Source of the DNA: Heliopora coerulea
Lineage: Eukaryota; Cnidaria; Anthozoa; Scleralcyonacea; Helioporidae
Assembly: GCA_030142905.1 (NCBI GenBank)
Contig: JASJOG010000045.1
Coordinates: 124,001 to 188,000 of the forward strand
Length of the DNA: 64,000 bases
Direction: 5' to 3'
In this document: positions 10,356 to 22,523 of the stretch, in pieces
Numbering within the stretch: position 1 is the first letter of the stretch
How the letters are laid out: every line of letters begins with the position of its first letter
Translations under genes and position numbers: made by a program
Notes under the pieces: generated by a model
Database searches by the model: none
Seen by the model: only the letters and a program-made list of their open reading frames with translations
Told to the model about the DNA's origin: nothing

Positions 10356-11555
10356 GCTTACGATTCCCGCCTGGTACCTCTGTCTTTCGTGCAACACATG
10401 AATGAAATTTTAAAAAATTAGTCCAATAAAAAAGCTTAAACAATTAATAAAAAAATCAATATTTTTACAAAAGAATTACAAGAAATTCAGAAAAAAACCG
10501 TTGCTTTCCGTTCGGGTTCAGAATGTCGAAATCACATGGTGGTGGACCTTCAAATTCATTTCCAATTTTGTTGGAATAGCTACGGTATGGCATCACCTAC
10601 TTTCATTTGACTGACGATTGCTCGGGAATACTATCAATCCACATTTCACATGAAAATGGTTTAAACGTGCTGGTACTGTTTTTTCAACCCATACACACAA
10701 ACAAAAATGTCACAAAAGTGCACTTAACACTGACCTTCAACCTAATTACCTAACCAAGACAACAGAATAAATTACGGAATGTTCCGAGGATAATGGACAA
10801 TACCTTGTTGATAAGCATAATGGGTTAGTTGAGCTCCTCTACGAATGATTGGCGTATTCGCTAGCTATACGTGGGGAAGACGGGATAATTAAAAAAAACA
10901 ACCCTAAAGTACATGTAATGGAGTCAATTTATTCGAAAAATTACTTTTGCAACCCAAAATGTAGCTGTTGAGGTTCAATTTTATATTTTATTCATAAAGT
11001 GCACCGGTATTTTTAAAATAATTATCTTAATGTCGGAAAAATCATAATGTTGAAAAATCATCATAAAGTCTCAATATTACAGGAGCTACAGCTGTACCCT
11101 AAAGTTTGTAACTCCTTTCCAGAATTCAGGGTTTTACAAATTTTTGCGTGTGATTGGAGGGGACTCAGACAGTGCACAGCAAAACTTTGAAATGATACAT
11201 TTTACAAAATTTTATTGCTTAAGTAATTGATACAATATGACAAACGACACTGTACGAGATTTACAATGAGACGAATTCTTAAAATATGAATAAACTTAAA
11301 TGGCCATGTTTACTGGCTATTTCGACGTTTGCGAGAGTTCTGACAAAGAAAATCAAAGAAGGATTTAATGTAAATCAGGACAACTCTTTATCTGATTCAC
11401 AGTATACTAATTAGAAGCCAATTTCTTTGGTCTTCTTTATGAATTGTTAATGAATTTGAACTAAAGTTTATATTGAATTACTAACATTGACAAAATGTGA
11501 AAATAACAAAACATGCATAAGCACCTTTCTTTCTTTCACAGCGAATGAATGTACA
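10356..11555. other. AT-rich stretch without a recognisable gene
   Basis: No exon with family similarity was seen on either strand. Only short open frames and A/T runs are present. Confidence 0.4.
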
Positions 11556-11760
11556 AATGAATGAATGAATGAATGAACAAACAAACAAATGAATGAATGA
11601 ACAAACAAACAAATGAATGAATGAACAAACAAACAAATGAATGAATGAACAAACAAACAAATGAATGAATGAACAAACAAACAAATGAATGAATGAACAA
11701 ACAAACAAATGAATGAATGAACAAACAAACAAATGAATGAACGAACAAATGAATGAATGA
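11556..11760. repeat. 24-bp tandem repeat (minisatellite)
   Basis: The unit ATGAATGAATGAACAAACAAACAA is repeated about seven times, with the last units decaying (GAACGAACAAATG). Because 24 is a multiple of 3, all three minus-strand frames stay open and give repetitive Phe/Val/Cys/His/Ser/Ile strings. These are not proteins. Confidence 0.9.
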
Positions 11761-14692
11761 AAAAAATTTCATACACTAATCACATACGGTTGTAGCGCAC
11801 CAAAAAATTACAACAGAACAATGAAAGAACAAAACAAAAATTAGAAGAGAACAAAGAACAAAAGGATAAAAAATTATACATGAAATGGTTAACAGAAATT
11901 TAGGCATGTAGTGGCCAGGTGGAGGTTGAGTTAAGCCCACATGAAAAGCAAGAAAATCAGTCAGGAATGCTATACCAAATCTACAAATAGCTTCAAGGGG
12001 CCTGCTAAAGAGTTTAGCTAATCCTGGAATAGACATTACATGACAGAGGTCTTAAAAACATGAGCAAACTATGGGTGAAATTAGTTAAAAAAAAAAAAAA
12101 AACTCACTTTTTCTACAACTTCATCGTTTGCAAAATACCTTAAGTTAAAAAAAAAATTCAAATGCATCAACAAATACTGTATGCTTGATAAATCATCTTT
12201 CAAAAAATTGATAAGTTCTCTCTAGTTTGAGCTTCAAGTGACAAATTCCTTGTCTTTTACATTGGAATGCTCTTTTGCACTGTAAAGTACAGGGATATAT
12301 TTTTAAAGAAAGCAGGAAATTCCTACAATATATAAAGACACATTGATAATTAATTATTACCAGAATCCCAAATATTCATTTTAAAAGCAGAAAAAGTTAA
12401 AAGTGATTGCTTAGCCAAAAAACAAAAGAACAAGGTATTGACATTTTGATCAAAAGCCCTCCATTGGCTGACCACTATTGTTAAACATTTTGCAATGCAC
12501 CATTTCACTTTTTGATACATTTTGACAGTATTCTTAGTTTGCACAAGACATCATGACAGCCATGCTGGAAATGCTATAACAAAAGAATCACACTATTTTA
12601 GGTTCTTTTGTAGTAAGTCACTACATACAGTTGAAAACATATTTTTGCATTCAAATCTAAGTGAGTGAAAGCAAGTAACTATTGTATTAATTGTTACCAT
12701 TTCTGTAGTATTACTCTTACCCTGCAATGAGACAGTACATGTAGTTTCCAATTGTTGCTGTCTTGTGACCTTGAATAATTATATGCACTATTGTACTGCA
12801 TTTCAATACCAGCCCAAAAGAAAATTGCTAGGTATTGCTACTTTCTACCAACTATAAACAGTGTCACACCACTGTGATGTCTCATTGGATATAAGCAGGT
12901 TATGCTGGGAGACCTGTTCAATGGAGTCCAAACTCCTGTATACAGTATTCTTAGCCACTACCAATTTGAAAGCACTAGCAATTAAGCAACTAAATCAAAG
13001 GATCAAGTTTTAACACACTTCAGCACTGTTATTGCACTTGAACTAAGGAATATATCATTTTTGGAGTCCGGGATAAGGTTTACAAGAAAATATACTCAAG
13101 CTATGGCCTATACCTGGTTTACTTGCATAAGGAGTGATTATGCTTGCTGGATTCTCTGGCTATTACATATTAGATACATAATATTCTACATAATGAGCTC
13201 TGCTCAAGTAATAAAAACAAACATATCACAGTTTTTCTTATAATTACTGAAATGTTTTATCAGCATTGATATGATTGTGTTAAAGACTTTTGGCACATAT
13301 GGTACAGTGAGTCATCAATGGAGAAAATTTCATGTTCCTCATTTTTGTTCAGTCAATAATTTTAATGCCATTGTTCTGTAAATGGATGTTTTTTGTTTGT
13401 TACTTTTTGGTTGCTTATATAAATTGCAAACTGCATAATTCCATCTGCTCTGATGTGTATTTAGTACTTTGTAAAACCAAAGTTAATTACAATTGGCAAT
13501 ACCACATGATCCACAGAACACATGTATTTTCATTTCAAACCCAGGGCTTAAGTATAAGCCTCAAAACTATGAAAATGGTCTAGTTCAAATTCACATCTGA
13601 TCTAAATGCTGGCATATTTCAGTACAATAGGCTTTGATATGAAAATGTATGGTTAACACAATGAAAAGTATCATCCACAAGAAATTAAAATAAACAAAGC
13701 TTGATATATATTTAATGATTTCCTAATCCTTAAGTTTCCAAATCATGCTACTCTATTAGACAATCATAAATATTAGGACCATTTGTAATATTGCTCCTGA
13801 TATGAGAGGTTTAGGTTTGACACAGACACCAGTAAAATGAATAAAGCAAAGTTGATGTCAAATCAACAAAATAAAATTTCTAAGTAACAGGTATGTTCCT
13901 TTATCAAACCAACATACAATAATTAATTGTTTAGCACTACACAGCCAAAATCAGTTATAGTTGCTGAAACATGGATAGTACAACCTGTGAGTATGAAGTG
14001 CAAATCGCAACTGAAGTTTGTATTTTCACTGTTAAACCAACTGAAAAATTGTCGTTCAAAAATAATCCATTTTCTGGCTTCAAGATATTTTTACAAATGT
14101 GGCAAAGCATGTTTATATGTCTGCTCCTTATTTCAGCATGCTGACACAATTCCTGCTGGCAAGGCCAAGAATTTAAGAAGACTTACTTTCTTTATCGAAA
14201 TGTATTTTTTCCCTTTTCCCTGTTATGAAACCAAATTTAATTCTTGATTGGTTTCATGCTCAAATTTTTAGGCAAATTTTTAATCTTTGATTTTCGTGTA
14301 CAGTGCCACATTGCCAATCTCCCGTTATCATAGTAAATAACTGAAACTTCGTTAATGCTGGCTGTTCAGAATACAGGCCCCTTGTAATGAACAGTCAACG
14401 TGATCATGATGTAGTTTACAAATTTCCTATTAGTAATTACGTAATACTCACCGTAAAAGTCTGGCTAAAGGCATGATGTATCCACATTCAAGGTGCAACA
14501 ATAACTTATTGACGGAAACTGTACCCTATTTGGTAACAGTTACTTTCTTTACGAACACAACAACGAGTTTACTGTTTGAATAAACAAATGAACTAGCGAG
14601 TTGACATAAATCGCAGCCATAAACCTTAATCTGACGGAGTGGCACGGAAACGAGGTTACGTGTGGTATTGGCACAGAGTAAATAATCAACCA
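11761..14692. other. AT-rich stretch without a recognisable gene
   Basis: It holds poly-A runs (12089-12103 and 12147-12155) and short open frames only, the largest about 106 codons (13927-14247) without a known motif. No splice-bounded exon can be supported by similarity. Confidence 0.4.
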
Positions 14693-15050
14693 AGTGAAAT
14701 GATCGGAAAGGTCTGAGTAATGCCGAAATGAAACTTCACAATTAACCTACACTGCTGAAGTCAACTGAAAAATGTTGACTCGAGTGGGATTTGAACTCGC
14801 ACCTTCGGGATACCGGTCCGCCGCTCTACCTGTTGAGCTATCGAGTCCACAGGGATTGGAGGCGAGTTTTTATCCAATTTAATTGCACGAAATATTCTCG
14901 CGACAACTTAACGCTATCCATGAGGATGGATGTGCAGTGTTTCAATTCTATTTCAGAATCATCCTCAGGGTATTATAAAGAGTAGTTTTCTAACGTTTCG
15001 ACCGAAGGCCCTTTACTCGGGATTACTCAGACCTTTCCGATCATTTCACT
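14693..15050. mobile_element. Element with 29-bp perfect inverted ends and a tRNA-like core
   Basis: 14693-14721 (AGTGAAATGATCGGAAAGGT...) and 15022-15050 are exact reverse complements over 29 bases. Between them, on the minus strand, is a tRNA-like sequence (14777-14847), and the motif CTAACGTTTCG sits at 14990-15000. Combining a SINE-type head with DNA-transposon-type ends is unusual. It may be a tRNA-derived repeat caught inside a MITE, or a SINE with a foldback body. Confidence 0.65.
14777..14847 (-). pseudogene. tRNA-like sequence (SINE head), Thr(GGT)-type loop
   Basis: On the minus strand a cloverleaf can be drawn. The acceptor GACTCGA pairs perfectly with TCGAGTC, the D stem is GCTC/GAGC, and the anticodon loop CCGGTAT has GGT in the anticodon position. 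The T loop TTCAAAT lies in an A/B-box-like context (TAGCTCAACAGG, GAGTTCAAATC). The anticodon stem and T stem each contain two mismatches, and position 33 is C instead of T, so it is unlikely to be a working tRNA. The same GGT loop occurs in the SINE heads at 62.4-63.06 kb. Confidence 0.6.
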
Positions 15051-15094
15051 AAGATTTCAACAGTGCCTACGCAGCACTCTATTTCATTAAATAA

Positions 15095-15315
15095 TAAACC
15101 AGACATCCAACTCGCTGTCGGTAGCTCTGATGTTTGTGTCCTCGCGCATCTCATTAATTCAAACGTCGCCATGTTCCTGGCAAGCGTCTAGCCCACTGTC
15201 CCACTGGCCTCTAAATAAGACTGGATAGAGCAACTCTAGTCTCGCACTCGGCCAATATTGAAGCCGGAAGTGAAGATGTAAATCTCGCGACGGCCATATT
15301 GGAAGGACCCACTTG
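15095..15315 (+). repeat. Left arm of an inverted-repeat pair with the 474-692 module
   Basis: 15105-15180 matches about 575-685 in the same orientation (TGTCGGTA.CT.TGATGT, TGTCCTCGCGCAT, CGCCATGTTC.TGG). 15216-15310 is the reverse complement of 17267-17348: CTAAATAAGACTGGATAGAG, GAAGCCGGAAGT and CGGCCATATTGGAAGGACCC all have partners. GCCGGAAGT is an ETS-type word, and the CGCCAT words are YY1-like. It is best read as the end of a dispersed DNA element. Confidence 0.6.
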
Positions 15316-17240
15316 TAGTTACACGGCTATTAGTGAATTATGATTTTCGCTCTTAGTGGTCATGATTTCAACGAAAACCAGTTTACCTTTACATTTTTAG
15401 CAATAAAATGTAGCTTTCGATAGTGGAGAACTTTAAAAGTGGCCAGAGTGACTGAAAATCAGCAGAAATTCGATAATTTTTACCCGTGCGAAGACCAATG
15501 CCAGCCACCTCTTTGAAGAAATGTGACTAAAGTAAGAAGAAAATTGCAGATGACATTGTGTAACTTTAGCAGTTTGGCAGTGACTTAACAATAAAGAGGA
15601 GATATTACCGTTTCAGTGTTCGTCTTGTTTTTGTTTTTTGGATCTGGGGTTTACCAAGTGTATGGATTCGAGGTTTTATTTAAATTACTGTATTTGTCAA
15701 GCAAATTCAACAATTTCCTGGCTATCAATGACGATGAGCTTTTGACGAAAATAAACTTTGACTAACTCTTTTGCCGGGATCAATTACTGAATGAACCGTG
15801 CAAATCCAATTTATTTCTAGATGTTGCTGATCAGTAAAAGTTGGGTTCTGTACTCTTAGAAATGTTCAATACATGCATTTACTTTGCACTAGTGCATGTA
15901 GCAAACTTGAGTTCACAGCGGTTTGTTGTGATTTAATATGACGTTTTTAATATGTTTTTCACGTTTTTGATTTAGCTTCCACTTACAGCTTGATTAGTAT
16001 TGTTCTACTTGTACAGTAATCAAATAATTATTCATGTGAAATATGTTGCTTGGAGCTGCTTTGTGAGTTGGAGTTGAGGGATAACTTTTTGGTCCAAGTC
16101 AAACGAAAATTAGTTAGATTTTTTCTTTAAAGTGTTCACAGAGCTCAATCTGCTGTTTGGTAGATTCTCCTGTTGATTAAAATCATATCTTTGCCCTTAT
16201 CAAGTGCATAGCAATGTACTACAGCAAAATTTGTTGTTGTTGTCTTGAGAAGGAAACAAAAGCCAAGCTTTATCATACAAAATCAGAAGTTAAATATATT
16301 TGTGCTCTTCCAACAACAGGAAGAACCAAAATCTAATTTACAGTAATATTGGATAACCTAATCAGTTACTGCATGTATTTGTGTAAGTGTTCACTGAACC
16401 CTGGAAGACCAGTAGAGTGAATTGTGGTGAAAAACTAAATATATACCCAGAAAAACAGACACAAAAAATACCCTGTGTAAAAAGTGGAAAGCTTAAAGAA
16501 CAGGAAAGCTTATGACTTCTTGAGTGAAATGAACCCTATCATCATGGTTACTAGTGGGAATCTCTAACCACTAAGCAACACCAACTAAGGTGCTCAAGCA
16601 AAGGTTGCATGTATCAACCCATCTATAACCTGAGAAACAGTGAGATGTTCAAACTACTGAGGTACAAAGGCAAAGATTGTTAAAGAAAGGTTTTTATCAA
16701 TGTGTTACTGACTTGGCGCTAGCAGTAAAATCTAGGATCCAAATCAACATATTAACTTTAGGACAATGAAGGCAAGCCATATACAAGAATATCTCAATGA
16801 AATACGACCACAAAAACCTTACTATGAGGTTTCATTTTAGAACTCTTCGAATGAACGGCCAAGTTTGATTTCCACATATTTAGATTCAAGTGTTCAAACA
16901 CATGTACAGCACTAGCCGGAAATTTGCAGTTCAATACATCCTGGGCTTTTATCTGCTACAAATGAATCAGTACTTAGGCAAAACACATCACAGAAAATCG
17001 GCTAATAATAAGGGTTACTTAAAAAACAAAGAGAGAAACAAATACACAAGAATCTCTTACAGACTCGATAGTCATTTATCAAATTTTGAAGCAAGTATAC
17101 AGACGGGTGCATTTCGCAAAATAAAGCATTTGCTAAACAAAAAAAATTCAGGATACTTATTTATTACTTAAACTAAGATTAAGTCATCTCAACCTCCCTG
17201 AAATTGGCGAAAAATGCCGTTTAACCGCTACAACTCCTGT
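15316..17240. other. AT-rich interior of the inverted-repeat pair
   Basis: About 1.9 kb with no recognisable transposase or host exon. If the flanking arms are the ends of one element, it is non-autonomous. Confidence 0.4.
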
Positions 17241-17360
17241 TTACGCCATATTGTTTGGGACCTGGTTGGGTCCTTCCAATATGGCCGCCGCTCCCTGACT
17301 TCCGGCTTCACTTTTTGAGCCCAGTTGCTCTATCCAGTCTTATTTAGAGATCAGTGCACT
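17241..17360 (-). repeat. Right arm of the inverted-repeat pair
   Basis: GGGTCCTTCCAATATGGCCG, ACTTCCGGCTTCACTTTTTG and AGTTGCTCTATCCAGTCTTA mirror the left arm at 15216-15310. CGCCATATTGTTT (17246) also occurs at 2667 inside the hAT element, and GGCTTCACTTTT is shared with 3363-3374. The two composite loci are thus built from the same parts. Confidence 0.6.
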
Positions 17361-18209
17361 GTCCTCTAAGTCAGTGGTCCAGCCCTCGCCGCGTGTAGGC
17401 ATGTTTTCTTTAACTTTCGTGCTCGTCTGAACTGAATTTTCGCATAATTGAAGTAGTTTTACGGTCTTCGTCAACCTTACATATGATCGCAGGGCCAGAA
17501 GAGGCAAGAGAAAAAATTGCTGATAAGCACATGTAAACCAGTTGATCTTTTAACAGTTTTTGACTTGTTTAAAATCGTGGTAAGATTAACAAGAATTCAG
17601 CGCATGTTTGAATCCATCAAGCGTCGTCAACACGTTCGTACTATATTTGTAAATTGTGGAGTAAATTTTATTTTGTAAGCTCACTGAACAAATACCCCTC
17701 GATAGGTTTGAAAAGCTAATTTCAATGTACCAGTTTAGTACTTAGGCATGTTTATGCGTGAGAGAGAAATCGTGAAAGAGAACTTTTATTAGTATTCAAA
17801 ATGTATTTTATTTTACATACCAAAAAAAATCTATCAATGTGATTTAGACATTGACTTCTAGTAACCCTTAGTCACTGGAAAAATATGACGCAGACGTTTA
17901 TTTTCGAGGAAACGGAATATGAACACTACTTGTCAATGTAAAACGATGATACGAAAAAAGCCGTCATCCATCATATCTAAATTATCACTGATTTTAGTGA
18001 TTTCTTTTATAAACGTTAGCGTAAACAGTTTTTGTTTTGAGGTAATGTAACCAAAATTATTCGTATCTAAATTTCATTTTTATAACAGATTACAAGCAAA
18101 CTACAGTAGCAGAAGAATAGTCACATTTTCCCAGTTTCTGTAGTAATTATAAATGCTGAATCGTAAAATATTTTCCATTTTTTTTCTTACAGAAGATAAT
18201 TCTCGATTG

Positions 18210-19450
18210 CCAAACTTCAACGCATAGACTCCTTGGTAAGAACTGTTCACGTATTTAGCAAAGATATTGGAATGGAATTCGGAATTTAGTAATGTGGAAT
18301 GACTGCAGTAAAAAAAGGAAAGATTGTGAAATGTAATGGAATACAGCTTCCTGATGGAGAAGCAATAAAATCAATAGCAGCAGATGGATATAAATACCTT
18401 GGGATTCTGGAATTAGATAAACTTGTGGAAGCTCAAATGAAGAGTAAATTTGTAAAGGAACACGAGAAGAGGTTGAGATTGGAACTTAAGTCAAAATTGA
18501 ACAGCAGAAATAAGATCATCGCAATGGACACCTGGGTTTTTATGCTGCTGAGATATGGGGCTGGTATTTTGAACTGGAGTAAAGTAGAAGTAGCGTAATG
18601 CATGTATAAGTGACAATGTATGGTGCTTTTTATCCAAAAAGTGATATCCATAGATTATATTTACAAAGGGAAAAAGGTAGAAGAGGATTAATCGGTTGCG
18701 AAGGATGCATCAGTAAGGAGGAAAACAGTTTAGGGTGATACGTAAAGAACAGTGTGGTGCTACTCCTGCGACAAGTTGCCAAGACAAATGTGATTGAAAC
18801 AGAAGGATGCGAAACAAAAGAAAACTTTAATAGGGGAGCAAGAGAAGATCTGGAGAAAGCTTGGATTGACGAAATAATTTATGGACAATATAAGAGAGAT
18901 GTAAGGGAAGAGGTGGACATCATGAAGATATGGTGGTGGTAAAAGAAAAGGGACTTGAAACCCGAGACTGAAGCATCTCTATGTGTTGCACAAGAACAAG
19001 GACTTAGGACACATTATGTCAAATTTCACATAGACAGAACTGCTGAGTCTCCACTTTTCAAGCTTTATGGTGAAAAGGGAGAGGATGTAACGCACTTGGT
19101 AAGCGAATGTAAGATGCTAGCACAAAAAGAGTACAAAAGACGACATGACAATGTGGCTCGTATTGTTCACTGGAAACCTTTGTGGTTTATGCAAATTAGA
19201 GCGAGCTGAAAAATGGTATGAACAGCAACCAAATGGAGTCATTGAATCAGATGAAGTTAAGATTCTATGGGACTTTAATATACAATGCGATAGTCTAATT
19301 GAATTTAGAAGACCTGATATTGTGGTGGTGTTAAAGAAGAAAAAGGAGAACAAGATTATAGGAGTTCTAGTGGACAGTAGAATAAGGTGAAAAAGAAATG
19401 GAGAAGATGGAAAAGTATGATGAACTGTAAAGGGAAATGGTAATGAACGT
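18210..19450 (+). pseudogene. Decayed LINE reverse transcriptase, C-terminal part
   Basis: Scattered frames preserve the end of a non-LTR retrotransposon polyprotein. It starts in the thumb region after the catalytic palm (LQRIDSLVRTVHVFSKDIGM near 18218-18277). It continues with GIQLPDGE and DGYKYLGILELDKL (about 18341-18424) and LRYGAGILNW (about 18548-18577). It ends with HLVSECKMLAQKEYKRRHDN (about 19093-19152) and SDEVKILWDFN.QCD...RRPDIVVV (19240-19330). Stops and frame changes interrupt it at least five times (TAGTAA near 18287, TAA at 18596, several in 18600-18750, TAA at 18940, a shift near 19200). The CxxC that normally precedes the HLVSEC stretch is absent: the text reads FKLYGEKGE. 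It is 5'-truncated, as is usual for LINE copies. The type resembles R2/NeSL-like elements of cnidarians; the clade is my inference. Confidence 0.75.
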
Positions 19451-19550
19451 CGATTGAATAAATTGAATGTATTTTTGCGTTAATGAGTTTGAGGTTGGCA
19501 TTAATGATAGTATATTTTTTGGTTATGAACAGCAAATGGTATAATAACTT
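19441..19550 (+). repeat. LINE 3' tail, copy 1
   Basis: TAATGAACGTCGATT, GCGTTAATGAGTTTGAGGTT and ATAGTATATTTT recur at 20242-20340 in the same order and orientation. This copy directly follows the LINE coding remains, so the unit is probably the 3' untranslated tail of that family. Confidence 0.6.
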
Positions 19551-20241
19551 TATTCCCTTATCTTTTAAACGTGGTCTCGTCTGCACCTTCACTACCCTGA
19601 TATTATAAAATTTTCTCATCATACCACATTTTTCTTGTCATGCATATGTCAAACTTTTAACCAACTTTAGCTCAAAGCAGTTTGCTAACACACATCAACT
19701 TTTACGTCTTAGACAATACATATTTTGCAATCAAAACTTACAATACGTCACGGCAGTACTGTACTGCATGAAAACATTGATCGCAAAGCTTTATTTAGCT
19801 ACAAAACGATTTTTTTGAGACAAGAAAAGTGATGTGTGTTAACAAAGTGCTGTGAAATAAAATACATGTTAAGATTCCATATAGCCCCTGCAACAGATTG
19901 GACATCTGTCTGCGTAATTCAATGTTGTGAATTAAGACAGTCCTGAAAGAACTCAGCAGAGCAGAATGTAGTCAGCAGAGCATTTTACATTGCATCATCG
20001 ATATATTGTCGAAATAAGACAGGTTCGAACGGTCCTACCGAATACACTTTAAGTACGAATTATGACAGCTTTATCCCCTCATTTTCTATACATTTCGGAA
20101 TTCCATATAATCTTAAACTGACCCTGCAAAAGACCGGAGAAATATCTTGCGTAAATGAAATTTTATCCGTAGAATGGTGTTAACGGTAGTCGACTGTTTG
20201 CGCTATGGAATGCCCTTTGATGCAAATGGTTGCGTATCTAC

Positions 20242-20340
20242 GTTAATGAACGTCGATTTGCGCTAATGAGTTTGAGGTTGGCGTTAACGATAGTATATTT
20301 TCTAGAAATGAGCAGCAAAAGGTGTAATAATGATAACAAT
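20242..20340 (+). repeat. LINE 3' tail, copy 2
   Basis: A direct repeat of 19441-19550, about 800 bases downstream, without coding remains in front of it. It ends in a short AT-rich run (AATAATGATAACAATAATC), as expected for a second, more strongly 5'-truncated insertion or for a duplicated tail. Confidence 0.55.
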
Positions 20341-22300
20341 AATCTTTATTTAAACTGTTAAAATCCATTTAGCATAAGCTGGTCTTGACTGGAAGAACAG
20401 TATAAAAATATAACTACTATATGATGCTGTACGAATTTAATTATTAACTTAATTAATTATCAATTAATTAAAAATGATTATCAATATCGTCAGTTCGTTA
20501 GTAATTATAAATTGTGCTTTTGAAAGTGTGATGAGAAAAGATTTTCCTTATAAGTTTTTGGGGAGAATTCCAATCTTTTGCAGTGGCAAATTTAAAAGAA
20601 GTTCCAAATAACAACCACCATAAATTTCTAAATACCCCACAATTTTTTAAAAATGTTTATTCCTTATTAGTAATTAATACAATTTTGACTCAAAGAAAGA
20701 GCAAAAATTTTATTTATTGCCGACTAATTGTCATAACCTACAGCTTTGAGCGATAAAGTGTCTTCAATTATCAGGAAATTATAAAGGGGTGTGGTTCTGA
20801 CTCCTTTGGTTTAGTTCCCCTGTCGGGGACTTTAGCCCCTGCGTCGGGGAATTCCTTGTACCACCCCTGCGGGTTGCATCATGGAAACTTCATTCAGATT
20901 TATTCGATTTATTGAGGTAAAACAAGAAACGAAGAGAAAAGTAGTGGCATTTTAAAAACTGTTTACTGATCTGAATTGTAATCAAACTTACTCACGATGA
21001 TGTTGATATAAAGTCAAAATAGGCCATTTCATCTCTATGTTTGTTTTGATTCATCACTTACATTTTGTAACGTTGCATTATTCGAATAATGTTTTGGATG
21101 ATCGATTCATTCGTCATATCCAGACCGTAAATCTCATACTCAGATCCCTCTTGGCGAGGAACAAAGAACACAGGTTAGATATCATCTGACTGAACTTTAT
21201 GTATGCATGAAAGTTAAGTCGAGATCAAAAAGGTCCAGCCCTGGCATGGCCGATATGGAGGGCTTTTGTATGTCAGTTTCAGGGATCTTCTAAATCACTG
21301 AAAGTGTCGCCATATCGTTAAGTCCTCAATCACGAAAGATCTGAAACAATCAATCAGAGGTCGGTTTTGCTGCTGTTGAACTTAGGGGACTTGGAATCAA
21401 ATTAGTCAAAAGCAAGTTTCTGCTAGTTCTGCCTGTTTGTTTGCTTTCGAAAAATCTTTTTTGCAACCTAAAAAATTTCCCTAAGGCCTCGTCTACACGG
21501 TACGAATGTCTCGTACCCTTCTGGTGTGTACGATTCTAGGTAAGGAATGTTTATATCAATGAAGAGTAGCAATCAAAGTGACCGACCAAAACAGAGTTTT
21601 TGTCCGCTACTCTTGGCTTCAATTAAAAGAGAGTAGTACAAATTTCCAATATTCCCATGGTGTTAACAATAACCAGGCTGCTTTGCGGGTAATCACATGA
21701 CCAGGTTGTTTCGTTGTTGCCGCCAATGGCCTCCAGGGTTTATCAACTACGACGATCAACTACGGGGGGCCTAGGGGACAATGCCCCCCGAATTTTTTAG
21801 CCTCCCCCGGCAAAAAATGCTGACCATATTAAAAAATGTGTTCATTGAAATAAATGAATATGATAAATGAGGTATGCCTATCGGGTAATGTATTTTGATG
21901 GTTATAGCCAGGCTATAACTGGCTTATAACTGGCTATAGCCAGTTGGCCTGTTTACTCAGTTGCACCATCGATCACGTGACAGAGCACTTGCCTATGAAT
22001 CAGAGACTGGTGTAACTGTTCAATGTCTGTCAATATTTCAGACAAGCGGTCTACATGAGTGTAAAGTGTATTAATTACTGTGTATCCTGTTTGTGTGATC
22101 TTTATGTTAACTTAATTACTCGGGGAAAATTAAAAATATAAAAATAGTAACATAACAAAGATAAAAACAGAGTTTGGAAAAAGAATAAAGTCAGATTTGC
22201 ACTGGATCTCAGAGTGTGCGCGTTTCCATTTGATCGGCACGTAACACTGGTATCCAATCCAACTTTCACTTTCACCTTCTGCTCTGAAAAGTTTTTGTTT
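20341..22300. other. Stretch without a recognisable gene
   Basis: It holds repeat remnants only: GGCCTCGTCTACACGGTACG at 21485-21504 (the same TIR style as at 24.33 and 35.14 kb) and a small palindrome of the word TATAGCCAG/CTGGCTATA at 21900-21950. A GC-rich patch with GGGGGGCCTAGGGG starts near 21764. Confidence 0.4.
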
Positions 22301-22307
22301 TGAGAAT

Positions 22308-22523
22308 ATGGATCGATTTGTAATTAGAAAGCCTCGCAAAGGTAGCGATCAACATGCTAACGAAACGGCGCCTATTGCATCGGTGTCGACTGGTGAAAAG
22401 TCCCAATCTAAAGTCAACAAGCAAACAGTTTTCAAGAGTCATTCTTCTGATTTAGGGAAGGAAGCACCAAAACAACCACGAAATTGTGATTTTGAAATCG
22501 TGAAGACCAACATACTGTTAATC
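22308..22523 (+). pseudogene. Possible N-terminal fragment of a transposase-derived protein
   Basis: A 72-codon open frame begins MDRFVIRKPRKG, which resembles the start of ZMYM/hAT-type transposase-derived proteins. It continues with a Ser/Lys-rich linker and ends CDFEIVKTNILLI. No zinc finger or catalytic region follows in any frame. Facing GC-rich words (GGCCTAGGGG near 21770 and CCCCCCTAGGG near 22754) may mark the ends of a deleted element. Weak similarity; a chance frame cannot be excluded. Confidence 0.3.

Noticed and set aside
11468..11776. Three overlapping minus-strand frames of repeated Ser-Phe-Ile-His-Leu-Phe-Val-Cys type
   Set aside because: By-product of the 24-bp minisatellite, whose period is a multiple of three.
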